NCBI GenBank assembly: GCA_002900995.3
Contig: CM035307.1
Span: forward strand, 1-64,000
Source of the DNA: Ganoderma boninense
Lineage: Eukaryota; Basidiomycota; Agaricomycetes; Polyporales; Polyporaceae
Reading direction: 5' to 3'
Length of the DNA: 64,000 bases
Part shown: piece by piece, positions 9,905 through 22,339 of the stretch
Layout: each line of letters starts with the position of its first letter
How positions within the stretch are numbered: position 1 is the first letter of the stretch
Notes under the pieces: generated by a model
What the model saw: only the letters and a program-made list of their open reading frames with translations
Databases searched by the model: none
Told to the model about the DNA's origin: nothing
Made by a program: the position numbers and the translations under genes

Positions 9905-12900
9905 ATGTCGCGCTCTACATTGAAGCCCGGTAATGCGAAATCGCGAGTCAGCAAATCCACGCTGCGTCGCAGGCATGAAGATGCTGAGCTGGAACGTTTA
10001 TATCACGATGCATTCCCCACGGATCAGTTGGCTACAATTCGACGAGAAGTCCTACAGCGGACTTTAGAAGCTGCAGACCCTACGACACCCCCTGATCCCA
10101 TCCCTACGTCAACTCACGACCCCCCTCCTCGACCCCCTCCTATTGACCACCATCGCGAGGCCTTGCACGCAGAACTGAAGACGTTGTTGGGCGTAAATGA
10201 AACACTAGGCGATGCTCGTGCCGCTCTTCCACTGATTGGACAGTCCCTCAAGTTTGAACGGGACCCGCGTACGTCCGGCGTTTACACCCGTCAACGCTTC
10301 GAAGGCAATGTGACTACAAACTCTGGCCTGCACTCCCTATGTTTGGATGAGGATAGCAATCGACTCACCCTGAAGTTCGAAAGTACCCTCATACATCTCC
10401 TTGGCGTCCTCACATCTCCTGGCGCCCTCTCACACCCCGACGTGAACCCTCTCCGGAACGAGCTTCTAGGTCGCGTCCGGCAGGACTTGGAGAGCCTGGA
10501 CCTTATGAAGAGGCATGAGTGGGAACGGCAGCAACAAGGGATACCATCCATCCGCGAAGGCGGAGAGCACACAGTCGACACAAGTACGTATTGTGGCTAC
10601 TTTCCGTCACATGCCACTGAACCTTTTTGCAGAATACATCTTCGCGTCTTCCTGGACCCTCTGGTCAACTCGCGATGTCGTTCTTCACACAATCTATCTT
10701 GTCACTCTTGTGATGCACCTCCTGGAGGGGCTGACCCTTCGCGCATCAGAACTCCTCCTGGCCGGCCTCCGTGCGACTGTTTCTGTCACTTTGCAGTACG
10801 CTCGAGGCTCGGAGGGGCTGTCCCACCAAGACACTCTCCTAATCGATGATGTACACCGTGATCCACGCACAGTCCTGACCCGGTATAACTTGGAGCCTAT
10901 CCTCGATTCCTATACTTGCTGCCCCGCCTGTTTCGCACTCTATCCTATCACTTCCACGCCCTCCCTCTGTAGCTATCGAAGCGTTCCGACGGGCTCTACC
11001 TGCCAGGCAAAGCTACTCAGGACGCGAACCGTGGGCGGGAAACAATTAACTTCCTCCGTACGCACATACCTCCATCAACCTATGCGTCACTGGCTCGGCC
11101 GACTCGTATGTCGACCAGGGATTGAAACCTCGTTTATCGTACCTGACATGGAGGAGATCATGCACCCCCCGCTGACGAAACGCGACTTCTGGCATGGTTC
11201 CGCCCTCCGATCGTTTCTTGGTCCCGACAACTGTAAGCTATACGTCGACGCCCCGGAAGGGGAGACCAGGCTCGTTTTCAGCTTGGCCGTCGATGGTTTC
11301 AACCCATACCAGTCGAAAACGGCGAAGCAGAAGGTCACTTCTACGGCCATCTACATGGTCTGTCTCAACCTACCCCCGCATCTTCGCTATCTTCCAGAGA
11401 ACATGTATCTAGTTGGCGTTGTCCCTGGTCCCTCCAAGCCGTCCCTCGATCAACTCAACCACTTCCTCCGCCTCCTCGTCGACGACCTCTTACCTTTGTG
11501 GACCCCTGGTATCTCCTACACGCGCACAGATAAGCACACCGACGGCCACCATTATCGAGCAGCAGTTGTTCCGGTAGTCTGCGATGTACTGGCCGCACGC
11601 CAGGTCAGCGGACTTGGCTCACACTCCTCTACCTTCTTTTGTACCTTTTGTTATCTACCCCTCGACCAGATCGAACTCTTCGTCCCCGCCGCCTGGCCCA
11701 AACGAGATCTCGAGGAGCATAGGCTGAGGGCCAAAGCTTGGCGCGATGCCACTTCCATCATTGAACGGGAGAGACTGTTCGAGCTGTACGGCATTCGCTG
11801 GTCTGAACTTCTCCGTCTTCCCTACTGGGACCCCATTCGTTATACTGTGGTCGACTCTATGCACAATCTGTACCTCGGATTGCTAAAAAACCACTGCCGT
11901 GAGGTCTGGGGAATTAACCCCGATGTCGATGATGGCGATGCCTCCGCACACCCCACGAAGAAGCCTCCCCCTTTCCCCTCAAACTTGGAGTGGGAACGAG
12001 GTTTGGACATCTTGTACCATGGCCCGGATAGCGACCTACTCAAATGCAAGAAGGCTGTCCTGTGGCACCTTTGTGACCGTCGTGATCTTCGACGTGCTGG
12101 GACTGTGAAACAGCTATCCAAAGTGTTGATCAGCTGGGTAAGTCAAGACCTAATCGTTCGATGGTATCTTACTGACCGGAATGGTGGACAGAGGACGAGA
12201 TCTGGTCTTCCGCAACCGCGGAATGCCACAACCGCCACTGCGGTGCCGACAGCGACGCATAATCCTTCTACATCGAACTCGGATCGTGCTGCTGTCGAGC
12301 TCACGATCTCAGAGGATTTGAAGAGCGAAGTTGAGAAGGCTGAACGGAGCCTAGCGCGGGCAAAAGCTGCGAGAACATTGACGAACAGGAGAAAAAATGT
12401 TCTTCTGGCCATGTGTGCCACGCGGAACATACCCACTGCCGGTGCTACTGTGCCAATGCTAGCAGAACGATTGTGGAAGTGGAAACAGGCTGCAGTGAGT
12501 GTTAATCGTTGACTTATGGACGTACAGGAGATATCTCACATCTAATGATATCAGGATGCTGTCCCAGCAACCGGTTCAGCGGAAGACGGCGAGGTCATGC
12601 CGGACCGCTCTCGCTATGCCCTTGGACGTCAGTCTATGGAGGCTTTCAAAGAAATCAGGGAGGCTATGCAGCTGCCTAGTTGGATATCCCCTGCTCCTAG
12701 AGGGTTCGGGACGAGCGAACATGGGAAGCTCAGCGCTGATCAGTGGCACACGGCATGTACGGTTGTGCTACCAGTCGCGCTCATATGGGTATGGGCCAAA
12801 TCCGAAGACCGTAAGGTCCTCATGCTCAACAACTTCATGGATCTGGTGTCGGCGGTCGTTCTCGCTGGGCTTCTTGAAACCTCGGACCATCATATTGACC

Positions 12901-14026
12901 TTTATCAGGTGTATATGCTTCGATATCTAGAGGGACTGAAGGAACTATACCAAGAGGCCACGATTAAGCAGAACCACCATTACGCGCTCCACATTCCAGA
13001 CTTCATGGACCTGTTCTCCCCCGTCCACTCTTGGCGGTCTTTTGCGTTCGAGAGGTACAATTATATGCTTCAGACTTTGAATACCAACCTTACCTTTGGC
13101 GAGTTGCTTTTCAACTGTTTGTTGTTATTAAATTGCGTCATGCTGACAAAATAAACTTAGGTGAACTAGAGTCGACATTCATGAAGACCAGTTGCCGCGC
13201 CGCTAATCTGCGACCCCTTCTCAACGACTCTCGCATAGGACCCGCGTTTTCCGACTTCATGAAGGCCTATAATAAGCACTCCGGAGAAGATGAGCGCGGG
13301 CTGCGCCTTGATGCTATCTTGCGTTCTCGGAAGTCGGAACCCAGTGCGCCACCGTCACCTACGGGCGGCGACAAGACTGTCAAGCTCAGTGATCAGCAAT
13401 ATTCAGTGCTGCTTGCCATGCTGAACAACGAGACGCCTCAATATTTTGTCGACAACAGCATTCCGGATGCGGACTTCGGCTTTCGGAAGCTGACTCGCAA
13501 AGTCCAACCGTTGTCCAAAGTCCTCCTCTCAGGCATCTACTATCGCTCTATCTCGTCGTCGTCGAAAGACTGCAACATACTTTTCGCCCCCCCCACACCT
13601 CGTGGTTCGGACAGTGTTTCTTCGCTTTCCTACGCCGGCGTCATTCAAGACATCTTTGTTCACTCACGGACGTTACCTGACGGACGTCATATTTCTGAAG
13701 TCTTTCTCCATGTCGCCCAGTTTTCAGAGCTTAGTCAGGATGACCAAAGTCGTGACCCTTTCCGCAGGTTCCCCATCGCTGGGGGGCGACTTGTGTATGC
13801 TGAACTTCACATCAGGACCGTCATAATCCGCTCGTCGCAGGTGATATGTCACGTCGCGAAGACGCCACTCAACCTCGATGGAATTCAGGAAGCTTGCCTT
13901 CATATCCTTCCCCTAGATCGGGTAAGTGATTGTCTTGATACATCTTGACGTGACTGTTAATTGATCCCGAGATAGATGCTACGGTTCATGAAAATACAAG
14001 AGCGAACATATGAAGAGCGTGGATAG
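9905..14026 (+). CDS. CACTA-like (Tnp2/Plavaka-type) transposase
   Basis: Six exons, 9905-10583, 10633-12137, 12192-12494, 12555-13098, 13161-13921 and 13976-14026, join in phase to about 1,280 aa with no stop. Intron 4 (13099-13160) uses a GC donor (GCGAGT...TAG). I recognise the large transposase family expanded in Agaricomycetes: VDGFNPYQ, CLNLPPHLRYLPENMYL, VPGPSKPSLDQLNH, the Cys pair in FFCTFCYLPL, IRWSELLRLPYWDP and VDSMHNLYLGLLKNH. Acidic residues within these blocks are the expected catalytic ones; I cannot assign the triad. The start at 9905 is the first ATG after the TATA box. I found no terminal repeats, so element ends are undefined. It sits immediately after repeat A. Confidence 0.85.
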
Positions 14027-14078
14027 TGTACATGTATAAATATCCAAGTCATATAATGCTGTCTCATCGAATAGAGAG

Positions 14079-15484
14079 TCACAAATGCCTCCTTATAGCC
14101 AACCTAGCCTTCTCTTGGGCTAGAAGCTGACCTTCCTTCTGACGGCGCCTGCTCTTATACGAGCGCACCGTCTGGCCCTTAACCCAACTGGGCTCCAGTT
14201 TTGACCGGAAACACAGGTATCGATCAGGAATTGTGGGGTGAGGGTCGTATTCTTGAGCTGTTGCCCATCTCAAGTCCCAGACCCATACCTGAATATTTCC
14301 AGTTTGTAAGTGCTCGTGCAAAAACACGTCGCCAGACTCCCACTCTCCATCCGGCGGATGGAACAGAGGATATAACGCAGATGTTTTGAAGCTCCGCGTA
14401 AAGCCGTCCTGTTCACCTGCACGGAATCGATGCACGGTAACGACGGGCTTGAGGAACTGGGGAAGGAGACGAGGAGTGTTGTCGGTTGCAGTGGAACGAG
14501 GGGAGTCACCAGTCTGCATGGCAGGCAGCTGACTCGGTCCAGGCATAGGTCCCAGTACGCCAGCAGGAGAAGACGCAACCGGAGACAGCGCAGCCATGTG
14601 ATTTGGAAGGGGAAAGGGAGGCGCAAAGGGAGGCGACGGAGGCGCGTGTGGCGAGGAGCTTTGCAGCGTGAAGGCGGGAGGGGGGTTTGGCACGGTCGGA
14701 AACAGGGGGGTCCTGAATGGCAGATGATCCTGAGGGTATGGCATTTCGAGGAGCGAATGGTCAAGAGCAGGAGATGACGAAGGTCCTGGATCGGGCACCA
14801 CGCCACTCGAAGTTGGTGGATACAGTCCCGGTGGACGAAGGCCAGACACCAAGTGCGCACCCGCGTCATGAGTACTAGGTTGTCGCTGCCCTGGTTCAAT
14901 GCGCTCGATGAGGAATCGAACGTTCCTGGCGGGTGCCACCACCGCCATCACGGACTGAGCACCGGGTTGAGCGCCGATTGGAGGAGGAGACGGTGATTCC
15001 ACGTTTTCAATAGACGTCAGGAGAGACGTCTGGAGATCAGGAGAGCTTGGCTGGCTGCTGTCTTCGTTCGAGGCGTCAGAGCTAGGCCATGACGCTTCCA
15101 CGAGGGCTCCAACCGTAGGTGATGACCTAGGTGGCGCGTCACGGTGGTCGGAGGAATTGACCTACGTGCAGATCTCAGCATCAAGACGGTATCACGTATT
15201 AGCACCTGTACTGGACTCACGACTTGCGTCTGAAGTGCAGGCGACGATGTTTGCGCCGCCGGATGGCTGTCGCCACAAGCGTTTCCGGTCGATGGATGCG
15301 CTGCCTCTTGCCCATCGTCTCTACAATAAATACGTGGTCAGAATACCAATCAAAGCCATGGATGAATTACGCGTGCATACTCGTGCAGACGCTATTATAG
15401 GTAAATGAGTGTGTAAGACTTACGCGGATCCGATGGTTGTATCGTTTGCGTGACAAGGATGCGAGCTTGAGTCGGGCCTGACAT
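14079..15484 (-). CDS. Probable accessory gene of the CACTA-like element
   Basis: Convergent with the transposase, 52 bp between stops. The long last exon (from about 15161 down to 14079) encodes a Ser/Pro-rich region followed by a conserved-looking C-terminus with FLKPVVTVHRFRAGEQ, WVWDLRWATAQEYDP and a basic end (YKSRRRQKEGQLLAQEKARL). An acceptor at 15162 and donors near 15220 and 15423 suggest upstream exons, one beginning at ATG 15484 (MSGPTQARILVTQTIQ), but I could not join them all in phase. Function unknown. Its placement back-to-back with the transposase suggests it belongs to the same element (inference). Confidence 0.5.
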
Positions 15485-15528
15485 TCCGGGAAGAGAAACG
15501 TCTCCGGTTCAGATGATTCTGAGTCTGA

Positions 15529-17706
15529 TCAGAGTCTAAATTTTACATTTTGAAGTTGAGACGGACATACCTTCCACCCCCTCCGGGTGTCGTCGTCGGG
15601 AGGGTTGGAAGTTTTGACGGTGAAACAGCGAGGACGCGGACCCATAGTCACCAGGACTAGTGAGCCACCAGCAACGTCTTCTGTATGGGGGTCCTCGTAG
15701 AGTGAGTCTGTTTTATGGTAGCCCGTGCTATACCAACAGCTTGGTGTAAGTGTTACCAGGAGGATATGAAAGGTTGTAAACGCGGCGAACAAAAGGCGTA
15801 ACGCCGAGAAAGGGGCAGTTTTCTGGAAATGGGCATGCCGGCCCGGCGGCCAGTCGTTCCGGCAGCGCTTACACTGCGCAATTGCAATTCATCCATCGCT
15901 GAATGGCGGAAGAGATGTACAATGGTGGCAATTCGTAGCCTATGGCCATCCTGTGAGTTTGAAAACATCTTTCAAACGCAAAGCCAGTTCGGGATAACGT
16001 GTCGCGGATTCGCGAACCACGAAGGAGATGCTACTCTTCACCACAGAGTCCCCAGCCGCGGCGATCGAAAGGTCGAAATGCTGACAACCTTGAGTTAGTT
16101 GAACGGAGCGCGCAAACACGAGCTTAAGACCAACTAGTATTCGCAGTATTCGCAGGAACGGGACCAGTCTTCCGCCTAGATCACAATGAGCGATAGCGAC
16201 AGCTTATAGTACGTCACGTACTGAGGTCAAGGGAGATAACCAAGACAAGTACACCAGCGTATACGGGGCAAAACGGATAGGACCTTCGGCCGCTAGAACG
16301 GCTACAATCTGTTCTGCATGTAAGGGGAGATGGTGACTGTGTGCGAGTGCCGTGCACCGACGAAGGCTGCTGTTGGGCACGACCTTGCTGATGGCCGGCT
16401 GTCCTTCTGGGGGGAGTCATGGGTCCCGAGCGCCACACGTTGATCTCTGTACTGTGACCGCGCTCTGAGGATCCCGTCGCAATGAAGTGTAGTACGTTTC
16501 CTATTACCCCATACGCCTGGTGGGTGAAGGTGTTTCAATAATATTCTGAAACTTGCAAGTTTCAACTTACCACCGCTTGAATTAGGTCATCTGTCCCGAA
16601 ATCGTGAGCCCAGTGCACGTGGCTGCCGTGGAAACAAAAGACACAAACCTGTATGGTCAAGGGTCTGAATAACAGAACCGTCATCCTTGTCCACAACCGT
16701 TACGACCCCACAAGCACTGCCAAAGAGCAGTGCATCGCCGTTGTGAATGAAGGAAGCAGGGAGTGACACGTTCAAGCCTGCGGAAATAGGGTAGCTGCTG
16801 ACCAACTTCCGATGATCTATCCGGTAGCGGTCGAAGCCATTGCAAAGATTGCACACGACAACCGATCGACTATCCGGAGATATAGTCGTCCTGGCACTGA
16901 GTACGCAATCGTCAAGGCCTCGGAATAAAACTATCATGGAAATTTGACGTACATGCGGGTCTTCGTCGGGAGAATCCACTTGACCTGAGTTGTCTCTGTA
17001 TCCCAACATCTGCGGCTTCCAATTAGCCCAATCGACGCCCATCAGTTGCTAACTCACACCAATCCATGGTACAGATATGAGACGATCATAGTACGCCCAT
17101 CCTCGATGAAGTGTAGAGAGCAAGGTGAAATCTCTTTGGTGTCAGTCAGATCCGTAGAGAACGCGGGTTTGGGGAATTTCCGCAACCGATAGCTGCCTAA
17201 ATCACTTCGTTAGGGGTCAGTAACACCATTTAGACGATCTCATACCGATTGCCTTGCGCTTCAGCTTGCAAAGGATAACCTCGGATCCAACGATAGCCGC
17301 CAAGGTATCACCTGTATCGTCGTAATCCAGAGCTTCCACGGCACCCTGCGACTCCGTATCAATGCGACTCCCGGTGGGATCCATCTCCTGGGAATGTAGT
17401 TAGTTTTGAAGGTGGCAGTAGACGTCGAGATAGACAAGTAACCTGCGTGGCGATATGATACAGGAAAATAGCACCATTGCCGTATCCAACAAAGATGCTG
17501 TTGAGCTCAGCTGGATGCCAAAGGAGGGCCGTAACCGGGGCTGCTGCGACGAGGCTTATATCTCCATTTTCTTGATCGAAGATGTTGAAAATAGCGAGAC
17601 GACCGTCGTCGCCGCCCGCCGCGAGCTGTCCTCGAGTGCTGAATTGCAAGCAGTTGATCGAATCTTCGAACCCGCGCAGGGTTCGCAGCAGGGTGTAAGG
17701 CTCCAT
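15529..17706 (-). CDS. WD40-repeat-like protein
   Basis: Starts at MEPYTLLRTLRG (17706). The first exon runs to a GT donor at 17442 and carries WD40-type blades: FEDSINCLQFSTRGQLAAGG, DDGRLAIFNIFDQ, APVTALLWHPAELN and YGNGAIFLYHIATQ. Further exons (about 17380-17250, 17210-17090 and 17042-16620) add ALDYDDTGDTLAAIVGS, SARTTISPDSRSVVVCN and HNGDALLFGSACGVVTVVDK. A 3' frame at 15792-15529 has a hydrophobic stretch (FAAFTTFHILLVTLTP) that could be a C-terminal membrane segment of the same gene, but exons between 16565 and 15800 are unresolved. Beta-propeller scaffold; partner unknown. Confidence 0.65.
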
Positions 17707-17709
17707 GGA

Positions 17710-18433
17710 GTCGAGTACGAGAGGACTACACGAAGCTGAGACAAGTCGCAAGAAAGATGGGAGTTCGTGGCATTCTCGCTGCGCGATTCATCTCGCATGC
17801 TCGCCGCAGACAAAGCATGATGGACCTGTGGGAAGAGGTCACGCCACCAGGCTGAGATCACCCTTCGAATATTTTAAAGCGTAGACAGGCATCGCGAGCG
17901 TACAAATGTTGTAACGGCATGAGATAGCAGGTGGTCAGCGAGCACTCGAGCACCTCCGAAGTCCCTTGAGTCGAATCCTTGGCCATGGGACGAGATGAGA
18001 TTAGCGCTCGGTGGTCCAAACACACGTCAGCGCTCGCTCAGCATTCGTTTACTCACTACCCCCATGCATATGATAACATGGCTACGCATCCGCACTGCGT
18101 CTTCTCTCCAGCAACGAGCTTTATGGGCACTCGTCTCGAATCTCCGTCACTGTGACGATCTCACCCGACCCAGCCCGACGTCCGCTGCAGATCAAGGCTA
18201 TAGTCTTTCGACAGTAAGTATATGGGCACGTTTGTGACCGATTGTAGTACTCACTCAGTGGCGACACGTCTGGACAAACAGCCTTCATTTTTGCGGATTG
18301 GGAGCTATTGTTTGGGGGAGAGATATTAGGATGTGTGCGTACCCTCCTCATTTCCCCACCCACCTTACCGCCACGGCTCGCCTCTTCATCCCTAGGATTT
18401 CTTATACACCGCACACGCCTTGCCGAACCGCAG
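17710..18433. other. Divergent intergenic region
   Basis: Lies between the WD40-like gene (-) and the FHA kinase (+) and must hold both promoters. No gene or strong TATA element recognised. Confidence 0.4.
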
Positions 18434-20176
18434 ATGCACCCTACCGAGCTGCGGTCCACCCTACTTTCCGTGGTCGACGACGACGATCTGTGGGGCTTTC
18501 TCAGCCCGTTGCGTTCTGGTGTCAGCCGCGTAGAGTTTGGGAGATCGAAGACTCGATATTCGATCGGCCGTAATGGTGGTGCAGGTGTAAATGACATCGT
18601 ACTGCTTGATATGAAGATCAGTAAGTGGTGTTGTTCACTCCCTCTGCTACCAACATCCCGTCTCATATCTCACAGGTAACGTCCATTGTATCATCGAGTG
18701 GGATGGCGGTATGTCATCTGAGAGCGTGGTCACGGTGACTGATTTCTCGAGCAATGGGACCTTTGTGAGTTATCCGAACCCGTTTACGTGCTCAGTGCTC
18801 ATCACTCCTTGCAGATCAATGGCAAGAACATCGGCAGAGGCAACTCGAAGATTTTACGCGATCAAGACATGATTGCTTTCGGCACCCCGCTTGCCCAGCT
18901 GACTTCCGATGGCCGGGGTATATTGGACTCTCGTGAGCACTACCCCTGTAATCTTTCTATATCCGGTTTTCATCTTTTTAGGCTTCATCTTTCGGCATGC
19001 CGCTACTTCGCCGGTTCGCGGTTTATTGGGTACATACGAGGTACACTCTGAATTAGGCAAGGGCGGCTTCGGGACAGTCAAGAAGGCGTTGCACAGAACA
19101 GAGAGGAGATGGTACGCTGTCAAGATGATCCCCGCAAACAATCTCTGGAGGAAGTGGGGCAGCGCTGGTTGCCCTCAACTCGAGCCAGTATACGAGTTTA
19201 CTCGTGAGATACGCATTCTCGAGACGCTTTGTCACAGGAACATCTGTCAGCTAAAGGAGGTTTTCGTCGAGGACATTGGCATGAGTGCGTGTATTATTTT
19301 AAGTGTTGTGTGCCAAGCTGATCATGTCAGGACAGGTCTCGTGCTCGAATGGGTTCAAGGCGGTGACTTAGCGGATTACATCTTTAAGAAGCAAGGTCTC
19401 TGTGAGTTTTTTTCGGCGCTGGCTAGGGTCTTCTACTAACTCTGCATACAGCTGAACCCGAAGCACGCTCCTTCACATCCCAGATCTGCGACGCGCTTGC
19501 CGTAGGTGCAAATCGGTTGCTCTTCATGTTCCTATCTCATGGTTTGATTAGTACGTTCATCGTCAAGGAGTTGTACACCGTGACATCAAACCCGAGAATA
19601 TCCTTTTGACTGCTGACGATCCGCCGATTGTCAAGGTTGCGGACTTCGGCCTAGCTAAGGTTTTTAACCTTGGAAGCAAGCTCCGCGTAAGTCATCTTAA
19701 GGTTTTTTTTCGATGCACGCGTTAACGTTTCAGCAGACTCGATGTGGGACACCAATATTTTGTGCGCCGGAGGTCTCAAAACCGCATCCTAGGGGTGCGG
19801 GTTACGATCTCCTTGTCGACAGCTGGAGCGTCGGTGTCGTGGTCTTTTGCATGTATGATCCTGCTCATTTGCTCTCTCGGTACCTGCTAAATCATACTTT
19901 AGGCTCACAGTGATCCTGCCTTTCCCGGAGGATGAACACGAAGAGCCTGTGTCGCAAGAGCGCATTGAATGGACCATTCTTCGCGAACGTAACGTCAGTG
20001 ACAGCGGTGAATTTTCGTCTTGTCCTAGAGCACAACAATCCATCTAACGTCTGTTTCACGCAGCTGAGCACTTCATTGGCCGTCTCCTGGAGTATAACCC
20101 GCAGCGACGTATGGCGATCTTGGATGCACATCGCCACCACTGGCTGCGTCAAGATGGCACAGAAACGAGCAAGTGA
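18434..20176 (+). CDS. FHA-domain serine/threonine kinase (Rad53/Chk2-like)
   Basis: Start [20 protein letters not shown]. An N-terminal FHA domain shows [31 protein letters not shown] and a D-x-IAFG strand, and should bind phosphothreonine. The kinase domain begins [19 protein letters not shown], with the ATP-binding Lys in [38 protein letters not shown] and a D-x-WS-x-GV helix, ending in [21 protein letters not shown]. All catalytic motifs survive splicing over about nine short introns. It stops (TGA 20174-20176) right after the kinase fold, without the C-terminal extension of classical checkpoint kinases. Could be a DNA-damage kinase or one of the expanded Chk2-like kinases of mushrooms; the latter is favoured by the repeat-rich setting. 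Confidence 0.8.
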
Positions 20177-20229
20177 AAGGTTTAGACTGGCCTTGGAGGC
20201 TCCATTTCCGAGTTGTTATTTAGTCCACT

Positions 20230-20880
20230 GTCGTATTTAACTTGAGGTCCGGACTCTGGAAGTTGTGCGCGTTGCCTGCAAGCAGGTCGTCCTTCGGCTG
20301 AGGCGCTGACGTCGCCCGGTTGCCCTTTGGAATCCACACACCTGTCCACGGCCTTATTCACCGTTCGCAACGAACCACCATTGCCTGCTGCGCCCCATCG
20401 TCGAAGGGGAAGCCCTGCGTCTCCACTGTGACAGCATCTACCGCTTCAAGGTGACCTCCCTCATGATCAGGCTCACACCTTCAGACGCTCCCTGGGTGGC
20501 GATCAGTGTCGCCTTCTTCTGGAGAGGGAGCAGAGGTCGATGCGATCCGATGGAGGGGGAGGGGACCTCGTCACGACGCCACTGCAACGGGTCCCTCGGA
20601 ACGGATATCTGTACGTGATCCAACTACTCATCGCCCACAACGCGGACCCCAACATCAACGACGCGCAAGGACATGCACTTGTTAGTTGTCGATCATTGCT
20701 CTTCTCTACCTCCTCCTGATGTGGGCGGCATACCAAGGCGATTCTCCGTGGTGCTACTGTTGAAGCGCCTTACCCCACTGCACTGGGCGGCCATCCGCGC
20801 CGCGGGATTCGGGTGTGTCCTCGGAGGCTGGTAGAAGTAGGAGCAGATGTGTATGCGAAGTACGTACATCGCCTCCCGTG
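20230..20880 (+). pseudogene. Relic of Akr1-type ankyrin/DHHC palmitoyltransferase gene
   Basis: Scattered over three frames are pieces typical of fungal Akr1: TPLQ-RVPRNGYLYVIQL, LIAHNADPNINDAQGHA, MWAAYQGDS, LTPLHWAAIRAAG and RRLVEVGADVYAK. The pieces are in the right order for the ankyrin repeats. Frame changes and stops separate them, and no transmembrane or DHHC segment follows before 21.0 kb. This is therefore a truncated, decayed fragment rather than a functional Golgi palmitoyltransferase. It begins about 50 bp after the kinase stop codon. Confidence 0.65.
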
Positions 20881-21085
20881 AGGATATCTTCAATTCCCCT
20901 GTTTCGCGAATGATACCACTATTATCGTCAGGCTGACAGAGCCAGTTCTTCCTGTGTCCTTTTCTCCACCGTGCTCATCGATGTCGACTCGTAATAGGTG
21001 TGGCACAATTTCCAAAACATACGCATCATAATTACCCATAGGACGTCTACAATCGCGAGATGTTTGGTATGGAACAGAAGACACT

Positions 21086-22051
21086 TCAAAGAAGGGATAA
21101 GATTACTTTGCGACCCCGGGCGATCCGAATGTCGATGTCACTGACTGAGTCGTGAACACTGACTGTGGGATCCTGAACCGTGTCTAGCTGTATCCCAGCG
21201 TCCTGACAGGCGCCATCAGGTTGCGACTGAAGAATGGCAGCCTTCACGATACCCAGCTCTTCCCGCAAGTGGCGGAGCTCATGGCGGAGCCCCTCCACTG
21301 TGGAGAATAGGGACTTTAAACCCTGGGCGGATAATATGGTGAGAAATTTTTCCAGAAGGGAAGGAACCAACATACGGTTAGCGATCCACACTGCATGCAG
21401 TGAACTTGAGCGTTTACATCTTCCAAGCCATCAGGAGCGGTTTGAAGGGGAAATGCCCCAGATGACGGGGTAGCTTGAGCAGGCAACGATACATCTGCGG
21501 TCGCATTGTCGCAAGATGTGCTCATCCCGGAGCCGCCAACTGGGTTCGATGGTTCACTGCCGTCGTCGAAGGAAAGTGGACCATGCTTTCACAGAAGTAT
21601 ATTCAGCGAGAACACGAAAATAGTGAGCCTTAGAAACAACTCACCCAAACACTGTCGTTCTCGATGTCTTTACCGAGAAGCACCGGAGATCCAGGGATCG
21701 GAATCTTGTACATGTTCAAGTTGTCCCAGTATAAGGGTGCTTGGCTGCAGGGCGGAACATTCCTACACAGCGTCGTCCATGAAATGAATTACTCGTCATT
21801 GAAAAACCACACCTATATTTGCCACTGGCTTCGTCCGGGTTGTCAGCTGAAGGCTGTTGCAGGGCATGCAGTTTACGCTTCTTGGTCCGAGGCTTTGCTT
21901 TGTCGCGACTATGCTCCGTGCGGGTCGCAGATCTCGGTCGTTTCAAGCGAACCCCTGAAACAGCGTGATCGCTAGATGGCGATAAAGCAGTCAGAGAGGC
22001 TGCTAAGGCAGAAACTTGCGGCTCACCCGTGTGGCTGAGGATATTCCGCAC
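21086..22051 (-). CDS. CxxC / coiled-coil protein ZK-1 (paralogue of 55689-56545)
   Basis: Unnamed family. Reading on -: a basic, NLS-like stretch (VRLKRPRSATRTEHSRDK, then RTKKRK), LYWDNLNMYKIPIPGSPVLL, an exon with HGPLSFDDGSEPSNPVGG, then CMQC, an intron with a GTATGT donor near 21376, and a coiled coil GLKSLFSTVEGLRHELRHLR ending in DIDIRIARGRKVILSLL. The gene at 55.7-56.5 kb has the same order: CVRC, an intron at the same place, GMHTLLSSVEQVQEDLRRMR, DVDVRVARGRKLTITIL. The single CxxC could be half a zinc site. The start is not resolved; exons may extend to about 22.3 kb. Likely nuclear from its basic tracts (inference). Confidence 0.6.
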
Positions 22052-22339
22052 CGAGTGCCCTCATTTTCTGCTTTCCGCGTGCCTTCTCCGATCTAGAGAG
22101 TGTCACCATCTCTCGAGAGGAAGGAAGAACAGGAAGCAACCTGCTTACATCAATGGCACATTTGTCCCCTCTTCAGCCCAAGGGGAAGACAATACTGTCA
22201 AATCTTCGAAATTATGGCGACCTGTTTCAGGCGGGAACTCAGCTGTACCATTGCCGTGCCTATACGTTAGTATGACGGCGAATAGGCAAGTAGTGTGTTA
22301 CGAACATGTGTGCGCCATATGTGCGACGTCGGAGCCTTG

